From the NCBI GenBank assembly GCA_965263365.1, contig OZ253672.1, positions 62,001-126,000 on the forward strand: DNA of 64,000 bases, written 5' to 3'. The first letter of the stretch is position 1; every line of letters starts with the position of its first letter. The notes beneath the pieces are model-generated. The model saw only the letters and a program-made list of their open reading frames with translations. It had not been told where the DNA came from and did no database searches. The stretch is from CANMUM01 sp965263365 (GTDB taxonomy: Bacteria; Pseudomonadota; Alphaproteobacteria; Rhodobacterales; Rhodobacteraceae). Below are positions 35,793 to 43,453 of this stretch, in pieces. The position numbers and the translations under genes were made by a program.

Positions 35793-36566
35793 TTAGCGTG
35801 ATTGGTGTCCTAAAAACCGCTTTTCAAGCAATTTGTTTAGCTGAACAATTAGCAAAGTAAGAAGTACATATATGATCGCAGCTGTGATTAGGCCTTCATA
35901 AGTCAAATAGAATTTCCGATTAATATCTCGGGAAACCCCAAAAACATCACTTAAAGTGACAAGTCCCGCGATAGCGGTTCCGTGCAACATGAAAATCATC
36001 TCATTTCCGTATTGAGGAAGGGCTCTGCGCCAACTTGCTGGAATCCAAACGAGCCAATCGACTTGCCAATTGCTAAGTCCCAGAGACATCGCACTTTCTC
36101 TTTCACTATTTGCTCCGTTTACGAGAGCGCCGCGAAAAATTTCACAAGCGTAAGCGGCAGCATTTAGAGAAAATCCGAATACGACACAAAAATATGCGTC
36201 TTTGAATAAAAACCAAAAAATACTCCCTCGAAACCATTCTTCACCTGCTAGGCCGTAGTAAATAACGTAAATTTGAACCAACAACGGTGTTCCGCGAAAC
36301 AAGGCGACGAATCCATCAGCAAATTTGGCCAACCATTCTGGGTTTCTTTTGGTTCGCAATAGTGCAAGTGGCCAAGCGAGAATAAAACCAAATGCAAGAG
36401 ACAAAACTGTAAGTTGAATAGTTGTTAAGATCGCCGCGCCAATTTGGGGAAGAACTGATGAAATTTTATCCCAATGAAGAGAATATATAAAGCTGGCGAT
36501 CACCCAAAACAGCGCTGCTTGCAGTCCGCGATGGAAAATCCACTTAAGTTTAAATCGTAAATTCAT
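35793..36566 (-). CDS. Polar amino-acid ABC transporter permease (HisM-like)
   Basis: 257 residues, about five membrane helices, with the permease EAA loop ANSERESAMSLGLSNWQVDW and the family N-terminal segment AAILTTIQLTVLSLAFGF. It forms the inner-membrane channel with the HisQ-like permease, whose stop codon it overlaps by 4 bases. Substrate is probably a basic or polar amino acid, judged from the binding protein. Confidence 0.88.
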   Translation of the reverse strand: MNLRFKLKWIFHRGLQAALFWVIASFIYSLHWDKISSVLPQIGAAILTTIQLTVLSLAFGFILAWPLALLRTKRNPEWLAKFADGFVALFRGTPLLVQIYVIYYGLAGEEWFRGSIFWFLFKDAYFCVVFGFSLNAAAYACEIFRGALVNGANSERESAMSLGLSNWQVDWLVWIPASWRRALPQYGNEMIFMLHGTAIAGLVTLSDVFGVSRDINRKFYLTYEGLITAAIIYVLLTLLIVQLNKLLEKRFLGHQSR

Positions 36567-37246
36567 TTTCCGACCTCAGCGTAGCGACGTTCTAACCAGT
36601 TGAAAAAAATGCCGACGAGATAGTAAAAAATGAGATACATAAATAAAACAAAAAACAGGAATATAAATGGTTCACGAGCAGATTTGCCTGCGTCATTTGC
36701 AATGCCAACAAGATCATTTAACCCAATGACGCCTACGACTGCGGTTGATTTAATTAACACTTGAAAAACATTGCCATACCCGGGAATTGCGTGTCTGATG
36801 AATTGGGGCAAGACAACCTTGTAAAACCCCGCATAGCGCCCAAGACCAAGTGAAGCCGCGGCTTCTTTTTGTCCTTGAGGAACGGCTAAATATGCACCTC
36901 GAAATGTTTCCGTGAGATAAGCCCCATAGATAAATCCTATGCCGAGCACGCCTGCCCAAAACGTTGATAATTCAAAGCGCGATACTCCCAACCAATCTTC
37001 GGTTATTGTATTGAGGATGCGCTGAAAGCCGTAGTAAACTAATAATATAAGGACTAAATCGGGAATACCCCGAACGATTCCAATGTAAACCGTCGCATAT
37101 TCGCGTCCAAATTGATCATTCGATAGCCGTCCTTTCGCACCGAGCGCGCCGAATAGTGTTGCAACGAATAAGCTGCAAATTGCGAGAGCGAAGGTAATTA
37201 AGGATGCCGATAAAAGAATCGGCAAATAGCGAATTAATGCGTCCAT
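36563..37246 (-). CDS. Polar amino-acid ABC transporter permease (HisQ-like)
   Basis: 227 residues, five membrane helices. The EAA loop reads PQGQKEAAASLGLGRYAGFY and the GIVRGIPDLVLILLVYYG segment is typical of HisQ/ArtQ. It is second in the operon, after the binding protein, with a short hairpin in between. Confidence 0.9.
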   Translation of the reverse strand: MDALIRYLPILLSASLITFALAICSLFVATLFGALGAKGRLSNDQFGREYATVYIGIVRGIPDLVLILLVYYGFQRILNTITEDWLGVSRFELSTFWAGVLGIGFIYGAYLTETFRGAYLAVPQGQKEAAASLGLGRYAGFYKVVLPQFIRHAIPGYGNVFQVLIKSTAVVGVIGLNDLVGIANDAGKSAREPFIFLFFVLFMYLIFYYLVGIFFNWLERRYAEVGK

Positions 37247-37251
37247 ATAAA

Positions 37252-37272
37252 ATCCCCGCGAACGGGGATCCT
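37252..37272 (-). terminator. Weak intercistronic hairpin between binding protein and permease genes
   Basis: ATCCCCG pairs with CGGGGAT (37252-37258 with 37263-37269), followed on the minus strand by TTTTA just before the permease ATG. It may reduce read-through so that binding protein exceeds permease, as is usual in such operons. Confidence 0.5.
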
Positions 37273-37320
37273 CTTCTTTTTTAATTGCTCTCGCCTACAA
37301 AATGAGAGAGAGCAAAAAGC

Positions 37321-38082
37321 TTACATTTCTAAATCTTTTCCGTAGATATCAACTGTGAAATACTGATCGTTGATTTCCTTATAGACACCGCTTTCACGAA
37401 TTGCCGCGATTGCTGCTGTGAACTCATCAGCAAGTGCTTGATCTTCTTGGCGAACGCCAACACCAGCGCCTTCACCGTGAATTTCAACATCAGTGACATC
37501 TGCGTCTTCGATAAATGCATAACCTTCACCGGCATCGGTTTTCAAGAAACCTTCATCATTTTGAATCGCGTCGCCGACTGTCGCGTCAATTCGACCAGCT
37601 TCCAAATCAAGAAAAACTTCATCTTGTGTGCCGTATAACATCAATTCAGCATCCGGATATACTTTTTCCATAAAGTCTTGGTGGATTGTTCCACGCTGAA
37701 CGCCAACCTTTAGTCCATTTACATCTTCAAGCATCGTTCCCTCTTTAGCGACGAACATGTTTGGGGAGCTGTAGTACTTGCTTGAGAACGCAATCACTTC
37801 TTGGCGCTCAGGCGTGATTGACATGGAGGCTATAATCGCATCACATTTTTTTTCCAATAGAGCCGGAATTATACCATCCCAGTCTGTTTTCACCATTTCA
37901 CATGATTTTCCCATTTCGTCACAAAGAGCATTTGCGATATCGATATCAAATCCAACAACACTGCCATCTTCTGCGGTCTCTGAGAATGGCGGATATGCAC
38001 CCTCAACACAAATATTTAAATCGGCTGCAAAAGCAGACGTTGCCATGAGTGCAAAGGCAGATGTCAAAATAACTTTATTCAT
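37321..38082 (-). CDS. Periplasmic amino-acid-binding protein (ABC transporter)
   Basis: 253 residues with a clean signal peptide (MNKVILTSAFALMATSAFAAD). The type-3 solute-binding fold is shown by EGAYPPFSETAEDGSVVGFD, DWDGIIPALLEKKCDAIIASM and GVQRGTIHQDF, closest to lysine/arginine/ornithine-binding proteins. First gene of an operon with two permeases; no ATPase gene is present on either side, since the next upstream gene is a FadL porin with its own terminator. Confidence 0.92.
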   Translation of the reverse strand: MNKVILTSAFALMATSAFAADLNICVEGAYPPFSETAEDGSVVGFDIDIANALCDEMGKSCEMVKTDWDGIIPALLEKKCDAIIASMSITPERQEVIAFSSKYYSSPNMFVAKEGTMLEDVNGLKVGVQRGTIHQDFMEKVYPDAELMLYGTQDEVFLDLEAGRIDATVGDAIQNDEGFLKTDAGEGYAFIEDADVTDVEIHGEGAGVGVRQEDQALADEFTAAIAAIRESGVYKEINDQYFTVDIYGKDLEM

Positions 38083-38141
38083 TTAATCCTCACTTTCTTA
38101 TTATAAATGCATGGTTATGAATAATCTCTGAGTCGTCAAGC

Positions 38142-38173
38142 ACAAAAAGAAAAAGGGCGCCCCAATAGCGCCC
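38142..38173 (-). terminator. Rho-independent terminator of the FadL gene
   Basis: Minus-strand hairpin GGGCGC / GCGCCC (38155-38160 with 38168-38173) followed by a run rich in T (38142-38154). It separates the porin gene from the ABC operon. Confidence 0.82.
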
Positions 38174-38195
38174 GATGTTTGATTTTTTTGTAATT

Positions 38196-39314
38196 TTAAA
38201 AATTTCGGCTGATTTTTAAGCCTGCGCCAATTGCAGAATTATCTTCAAATTCGACTGGAACTGGCGTAGTTGCCGAAGTGTCGCCGAGCCAGCTATAGTT
38301 AAGGCCAGCAGTTAATTCGAAGCCATTTCCGAGTTGGTAAGTTCCACCCACGGTCACCCCGAATACGCCGTCCGTTGGTGCCGTTGCACCGAATTCACCG
38401 CCTTGCTCTTTTTCATAAGTAAGAGACACGGCAGCACTCAGTTGCTCGTTAATTTTTCTTCCTACGCCTAATGTGTAAGTGACGGAGTCATTTTCGTAGC
38501 TTAAGAGGGGCGCTCCTGCATTTGCTGTGTACAAAGTTGGCGCAACTTCGACTTCGCTCCAATCAGCCCAGCGAACAGAACCAAATACGAGGGTTTTTTC
38601 ATTAATGCCCGTTTGCAATTCAAGATTTATCGACTGTGGTGTCACGATGTCCGTATCTTCCTGATTGGCGGTTACACCCCCAAATTGCTCTGTAAATTTC
38701 GTTTCGTGTGTCACTTCAGAGTTATATGTCAAAGAAAATCTTTGAGCGAGTTCAGGACGCACATAAGCCACACCAAGTACGTAACCAAGGCCAGTTGCTG
38801 TGTCGATTTCTCCATAATAATTTCCAACGGCGGGGACTGCCGCATTTGCGTCTATCTGCTGGAACCGAAGTCCGCCAAACAGGTGAACGCGGTCGGTGAC
38901 TTCATAACTTGCAAGTGCTGTTATCGCATAAGAGCTAATATCAAAAGCTGTACCACCGTAGAAAGCGCTACCCTCTCCAGAGGGGTCGTAGGCTGGATAG
39001 GTTAATTTTCCTCCAAACGGATTGTCAAATATAAGTGCAATTGAAGATTTACTTGTAATGTCGCGTTTATAAGCAGCGCCTAAAGCGATTTTGGATTCAG
39101 CAACATCACCGGAATCATCATTTGCCAAGGTGAAAGGGTTAAATACAGAACCCGAAGCTTCAGCATTTCGGTATCCCAAGGATAACTCGAAATAATTTCC
39201 CTCTTCAAAAAGGACAGCAGATGATTGTCCGCTGAGGTCCAATCCGCCCGCAAAAGCGGATGTAGAAAGAAGTGTTCCGGCGAGTGCGAAAGATGCATTC
39301 TTCATTTTTTTCAT
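38196..39314 (-). CDS. Outer-membrane long-chain fatty-acid transporter, FadL/OmpP1 family
   Basis: 372 residues with signal peptide (FALAGTLLSTSAFAGG) and a beta-barrel pattern of alternating hydrophobic strands ending in the outer-membrane C-terminal Phe (AGLKISRNF). The N-terminal GLDLSGQSSAVLFEEGNYFE and the SSIALIFDNPFGGKLTYP region match FadL-type porins, which pass fatty acids or other hydrophobic compounds across the outer membrane. Substrate not predictable. Confidence 0.88.
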   Translation of the reverse strand: MKKMKNASFALAGTLLSTSAFAGGLDLSGQSSAVLFEEGNYFELSLGYRNAEASGSVFNPFTLANDDSGDVAESKIALGAAYKRDITSKSSIALIFDNPFGGKLTYPAYDPSGEGSAFYGGTAFDISSYAITALASYEVTDRVHLFGGLRFQQIDANAAVPAVGNYYGEIDTATGLGYVLGVAYVRPELAQRFSLTYNSEVTHETKFTEQFGGVTANQEDTDIVTPQSINLELQTGINEKTLVFGSVRWADWSEVEVAPTLYTANAGAPLLSYENDSVTYTLGVGRKINEQLSAAVSLTYEKEQGGEFGATAPTDGVFGVTVGGTYQLGNGFELTAGLNYSWLGDTSATTPVPVEFEDNSAIGAGLKISRNF

Positions 39315-40189
39315 TTTTTTATTCCTCCAAGTTGATCTCGTTTAGCTTCAACAAATTAGTCTCTCTGTCAAATGAATATGTTTTTGACGTAGCGTAATAT
39401 ACGTTATGTGACCAATTTGCATAGTGTCAACCGTTCACAGTGACTTTCGAGCGTGTGAAATTTAATAATTCTAATAAAATTAACATTCAGTAAACGCGTG
39501 AGAACAAATTTAATTGTTTGTATTGTCTAAGAAACTTTTAAGAATTCATATTGTAATCTTCATTTTTGTAGATTCTTTAAATTGTCAATTTTTTTTCGAC
39601 AGTGTAATTTATGTTTGTTGAGCAAATAGGAAATTGAAAAAACGCACTTTTAGATTGGATATAATGTACTTCAGAGTGCGAGGGATTTAATCGCAGTTGG
39701 TCGGTTTTAAAGGTAAATTTTTTAAATTGATTTTTCAGATTTTGCTCTCCTTTTCTGACTTGTTAGTTTTTTCGTATGTTTTGACCTTCTGGATCACTTC
39801 TCCCAAAGTAGTGTTCTGTTTGCGATTTATGTTGATTGAGCAATTTTCATTTATAAAAGTTAGCACTTTACTTTTGCAAAAGGCAGGGCGTTTCACGCCT
39901 GAATGATAAGGCGCTCTTGAGTGGGAACATTTTTGTACTCAAAAATCACTTGTAATGGCGGGATGTGTTTGTTGATTAGGGTTTTCTCAAAATCTTTTGT
40001 TTTCGCTTTATCTTTTGGTCGAAATTGGGTGTCTCCGGTTAGGTGCTGTAGCCTTTTCGGATCAATTTGGCATCGAAGGGATTATAATTAGTGCCGCCTT
40101 TATGAATACTTACCGCAACAGCTTCAAGCCTCATAACATGGGAGATGCTTCCCAAAACAAATAACATCTGAAAACGAAGTTAATCGCGG
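39315..40189. other. AT-rich gene-free stretch
   Basis: Contains the upstream region of the FadL gene, with an inverted repeat ACGTA-N8-TACGT at 39387-39404 about 75 bases before its start. The rest is AT-rich; one 69-codon plus-strand frame (39697-39906) has no ribosome site or recognisable features and is not called. It borders the IS66 relic, so it may be an old insertion boundary. Confidence 0.5.
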
Positions 40190-40194
40190 TTTGA

Positions 40195-40870
40195 TTGAGA
40201 CCGTCTGTTTCGGTTTGTTTTTTTATCATAGCACCACGGCGTCAATTCGTCTATACGTTTGATTTTGTGGTCGGCGATCTGAGCGAGCACCCATGTGAGT
40301 CATGCCTGCGGATCGACGTTGTTAAGCTTGGCGGTTTCGATGAGGGTGAAGGCGATAGCCGTGGCTTTTCCGCCGCGCTCGGAACCTACGAACATCCAGT
40401 TTTTGCGGCCGATAGCGACGGGCTTCATTGCCCTTTCTGCCGTATTATTGTCGAGCTTCAAAAATCCTCTATCAATATATGCCCGCGCTTTTGGCAACCG
40501 GCTAAGCGCATATCGGATCGCGCCTGCCAGTGGGCTTTTGCCTGAGATTTTCGGGTGCTGGTTTTGTAGCCAGCTTTACAGCTCATCAAAGGTCGGCTTT
40601 GCTTGTCCTTTGCGGGCTTGGCGGCCAATGGCCTTGGCCAGCGGTTCAAGAAGTGCGGTTGATCTCTCGACCCAATCCGCCATTGTCGAACGATCAATGT
40701 CGATACCCTCACGTGCATAAATCTGGCTCTGACGATAAAGCGGTAAATGATCTGCGTATTTAGAGACGACAACATGAGCCAATAGCCCAGCACCTGCTCT
40801 TCCTCTTTCAATCGGGCGCGAAGGCAGCGGCGCTTGGCAGATGGCTTCGCAATCGGCACCTGAATATATA
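40195..40870 (-). pseudogene. IS66 transposase (TnpC) C-terminal half, frameshifted
   Basis: ICQAPLPSRPIERGRAGAGL and VSKYADHLPLYRQSQIYARE lead to WVERSTALLEPL in one frame; a second frame continues RAYIDRGFLKLDNNTAERAM and PVAIGRKNWMFVGSERGG, the IS66 catalytic C-terminus. A TGA after NNVDPQA sits where Trp is expected, and beyond it the frame goes on with LTWVLAQIADHKIKRIDELT. It has lost its N-terminus, which lies beyond the acetyltransferase gene. Confidence 0.82.
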
Positions 40871-40960
40871 ATTGGCCATGCGGGGACGAATGATGTAGTC
40901 GCTTCCAACTGAGTGTGAAATTCTACGCTAAGTTCTGACGCACCCTGTTTTGGGGGCACT

Positions 40961-41365
40961 TCAAAGAAACTTCTGCATATCAATTCGGTAATGCCTTTTA
41001 GGGAAATCAAACTTTGCGTATGCATCATATCCGTGATTTTTATAAAATATTTCAGCTTGCCACGAGTAGGTATAAAGCCTTGCTTTTGAGGCGCCACGCC
41101 TACGTGCTTTCTCTTCAATAGCTTTCATAAGATCAGAGCCGATACTCTCGCCACGTAGGGCTTTGTCAACCCAAAGCCTTCGAATTTCGAGGGCTCCGAG
41201 ATAAATATGGCCACGACCTCCCGCAATGATCCGTTCATCATCGCGCAATACCAAACTATAGGTCTCATTGTGCCATCCGCTTTCCTTCTGATTATAAGGT
41301 TTGAACCGTGGTGAATAGTCCGCATATTCTTTGTGATTTGGCTCAATACATTCGAATTTTCTCAA
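40961..41365 (-). CDS. GNAT-family N-acetyltransferase
   Basis: 134 residues starting at TTG (41363-41365), MRKFECIEPNHKEYADYSPR. The acetyl-CoA-binding motif A appears as LWVDKALRGESIGSDLMKAI, followed by EEKARRRGASKARLYTYSWQ and the C-terminal FYKNHGYDAYAKF. The gene is intact although it sits inside a disrupted IS66 transposase, so it may have been carried in or inserted later. Substrate unknown. Confidence 0.82.
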   Translation of the reverse strand: MRKFECIEPNHKEYADYSPRFKPYNQKESGWHNETYSLVLRDDERIIAGGRGHIYLGALEIRRLWVDKALRGESIGSDLMKAIEEKARRRGASKARLYTYSWQAEIFYKNHGYDAYAKFDFPKRHYRIDMQKFL

Positions 41366-41380
41366 TGGGCACTCGAACTT

Positions 41381-41482
41381 TTAGATCATCAGGGCTTGCG
41401 ACTTGACCTCATTCATCAAAAGCTCGCTCACAGCGCGCAACTCGGCGGGGTTTTCTGGTAGGGTTTTGAGGTCATTAATCAT
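41381..41482 (-). pseudogene. IS66 transposase (TnpC) N-terminal fragment
   Basis: 33 codons, MINDLKTLPENPAELRAVSE then LLMNEVKSQALMI-stop, matching the leucine-zipper-like N-terminus of IS66 transposases. It stops 16 bases before the acetyltransferase start. Confidence 0.7.
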
Positions 41483-41868
41483 TGCGAGTTTGATAGCAAA
41501 TTGGGCTCAGATTGTGAATCCTCCATTGTCAAAAATAAACAAAAATCCAATAAAAAAGCGGCTATCCCACGCTTAAAGGCCGCTATGTTTTATGCTTAAT
41601 CCGCCAGTCGATCCCCGAAAGCAGCATCGATTATTGCGCCGCCGTGATGTTGATTTTACCATCCTTGGCCGCTGGCCAAACAAATCGACCGCTTCTCAGC
41701 AGCCGTCCAATAACGCCGTATACTCATAAAAAACCTCATAGCGTCCACTAACGATGGTGGACACTAAAACAATCCAATAAAAATTGTCAGAGCGGGTTCA
41801 ACAGACGTTTAAGCGGTTTCTGATGTGAAAGGCCAAATTATTCACCTGCGGTTTAACGAGGAGACACA

Positions 41869-41937
41869 ATGAAAACACAACGACGCGAGGATGCTTTTGA
41901 CCGATTAATGGCGCGCAAAGATCATGATTGGCGATAA
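41869..41937 (+). CDS. Possible 22-residue small protein
   Basis: MKTQRREDAFDRLMARKDHD followed by WR-stop. A strong GAGGAG ribosome site lies 5 bases before the ATG, unusual in a relic region. Very basic/acidic composition; no family known. It could be a leader peptide for the following small frame. Confidence 0.4.
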   Translation: MKTQRREDAFDRLMARKDHDWR

Positions 41938-41948
41938 AGGATATGATA

Positions 41949-42068
41949 ATGAGACTTTTTGAAATGACACCGCAAGCTTCAGATCAAATTATGTATCGCG
42001 CTTGGACACGGGGAGAACTACCTAATGACTATAGCAATATGACATCGAAGAGGCATCAAGAGAGTTAA
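41949..42068 (+). CDS. Possible 39-residue small protein
   Basis: MRLFEMTPQASDQIMYRAWT followed by RGELPNDYSNMTSKRHQES. The start follows AAGGATATGATA 11 bases after the preceding 22-codon frame; ATG 41943 is an alternative. Unknown family; the pair looks like a small transcription unit between the IS66 relic and metZ. Confidence 0.4.
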   Translation: MRLFEMTPQASDQIMYRAWTRGELPNDYSNMTSKRHQES

Positions 42069-42141
42069 ATTATGTTTGCAAATTCCAAAAAACTGAGCTT
42101 TGGTCGGGCAAGTAATCTGCTCGCTGACTTTTAAACCTTCT

Positions 42142-42185
42142 CATACATCGAGATCAGTTGTGACCGATGTGAACAGGAATGCCTA
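42142..42185 (+). repeat. 44-bp inverted repeat, left copy
   Basis: The 44 bases beginning CATACATCGAGATCAGTTG match 45972-46015 on the opposite strand with two differences. The pair flanks metZ, the RTX gene and tRNA-Trp. Confidence 0.75.
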
Positions 42186-42187
42186 GA

Positions 42188-43369
42188 TCAAAACTTTAGA
42201 GCTTGGTCGATTTCATGCATTATGTCTTCTGGATCTTCTAGCCCGATAGAAAGCCGGATAAGCCCCGGTGAAATTCCAAGCTCTTCTTTTTGTTTTTCAT
42301 CTAGTTTGAAATGCGTGGTTGTCGCCGGATGTGTCATAAGTGTTTTTGCATCACCAAGATTATTAGACAATCCGATGAAATTTAAATTATTTAGAAACCT
42401 AAACGCCCCCTCTTGATCACCCATTACCTCAAAAGCAATCATTGTTCCAAAACGACTAAACAACTTTTCGGCGAGTTCATGTTGAACATGTGATTTCAAT
42501 CCCGGATAAAATACTTTTTTTATTTTTGAATGGCCCTCCAACATTTCAGCTGTCTTTTGTGCACTGCTACACTGTTGTTGAACACGAATATTTAGAGTCT
42601 CAAGTGACTTCAGCAAAGTCCACGCATTAAATGCACTTAAAGTTGGTCCAGTGTGTCGGCAAAAAGTTTCTAACGGACCTCGGATAAAATCTTTCTTTCC
42701 AAGGACAACCCCACCTAAAACTCTTCCTTGACCATCAATGTGCTTCGTTGCAGAATAGAAAATTACATCTGCTCCTAAATCTAAAGTGCTCCCCAATACG
42801 GGAGTTGCGAAAACATTATCTACAACAAAACAAATATTGTGAGAACGAGCGATTTGTGAAATCTTTGGAACGTCCAAAATTTCCAAACGTGGATTGGACA
42901 TGATTTCGCCGAAAAAAACCTTTGTGTTTGGTTGGATTGCCTCTTGCCATTGCGAAAGATCACTTCCATCGACTAGTGTAAATTCAATTCCCCATTTTGG
43001 CAAAAGTGTATCGATAATATAAAGACAGGAAGAAAAGAGTGCTCGCGCAGCGACGATATGATCGCCAGAATTTAACTGGCATGCCAAAGCCGCAAATGCG
43101 GATGACATGCCAGATGTTGTTGCAAAAGCATCCTCAGCGTTCTCAATTGACGCAAGACGTTGCTCAAACATCGAAACAGTAGGATTGCCGTACCTTGAAT
43201 AAATATATCCTTCTTCTTGCTCTGCAAAGCGAGCAAGGGCACTTTCAGGGCTCTCATATCTGTAACTTTGCGTCAGAAAAAGCGACTCTGAGTTCTCATG
43301 AAATTGACTTCTCAATGTACCAGAGTGCAAAAGTTTAGTTTGGTTTTTCCAGCTATTTTTTTTTGACAT
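42188..43369 (-). CDS. metZ: O-succinylhomoserine sulfhydrylase
   Basis: 393 residues, Cys/Met-metabolism PLP enzyme. It makes homocysteine from O-succinylhomoserine and sulfide. The PLP lysine is in SATKHIDGQGRVLGG (about residue 207), with YSRYGNPTVSMFEQRLA near residue 55 and LIRLSIGLEDPEDI at the end. The KHIDGQG form is typical of MetZ rather than cystathionine enzymes. Its ATG is 84 bases below the RTX gene. A SAM riboswitch was looked for upstream and not found. Confidence 0.92.
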   Translation of the reverse strand: MSKKNSWKNQTKLLHSGTLRSQFHENSESLFLTQSYRYESPESALARFAEQEEGYIYSRYGNPTVSMFEQRLASIENAEDAFATTSGMSSAFAALACQLNSGDHIVAARALFSSCLYIIDTLLPKWGIEFTLVDGSDLSQWQEAIQPNTKVFFGEIMSNPRLEILDVPKISQIARSHNICFVVDNVFATPVLGSTLDLGADVIFYSATKHIDGQGRVLGGVVLGKKDFIRGPLETFCRHTGPTLSAFNAWTLLKSLETLNIRVQQQCSSAQKTAEMLEGHSKIKKVFYPGLKSHVQHELAEKLFSRFGTMIAFEVMGDQEGAFRFLNNLNFIGLSNNLGDAKTLMTHPATTTHFKLDEKQKEELGISPGLIRLSIGLEDPEDIMHEIDQALKF

Positions 43370-43453
43370 TCATGTAACTTTCTCGCAGGCTCACTACTTG
43401 GAAAACCAAACAGGGTCAAGCAACAGACAATATATGAGTTAGACTTACTGAAA

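Larger units (their letters stand above)
40190..41760 (-). mobile_element. IS66-family element relic interrupted by an acetyltransferase gene
   Basis: Minus-strand pieces in IS66 order: a tnpA-like start (MSIRRYWTAAEKRSICLASG, ATG 41727), a tnpB-like end (MLLSGIDWR, about 41563-41637), a tnpC N-terminus (LPENPAELRAVSELLMNEVK, 41381-41482) and the tnpC C-terminal half (40195-40870). Between the two tnpC parts lies a complete GNAT gene. All transposase parts contain stops or frameshifts. Terminal repeats were not identified. Confidence 0.75.

Noticed and set aside
39697..39906. 69-codon hydrophobic plus-strand frame
   Set aside because: AT-rich low-complexity sequence without ribosome site or neighbours.
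43370..43453. Possible SAM-II/SAM-V riboswitch before metZ
   Set aside because: The conserved cores of these alphaproteobacterial riboswitches could not be found in the 84-base leader.
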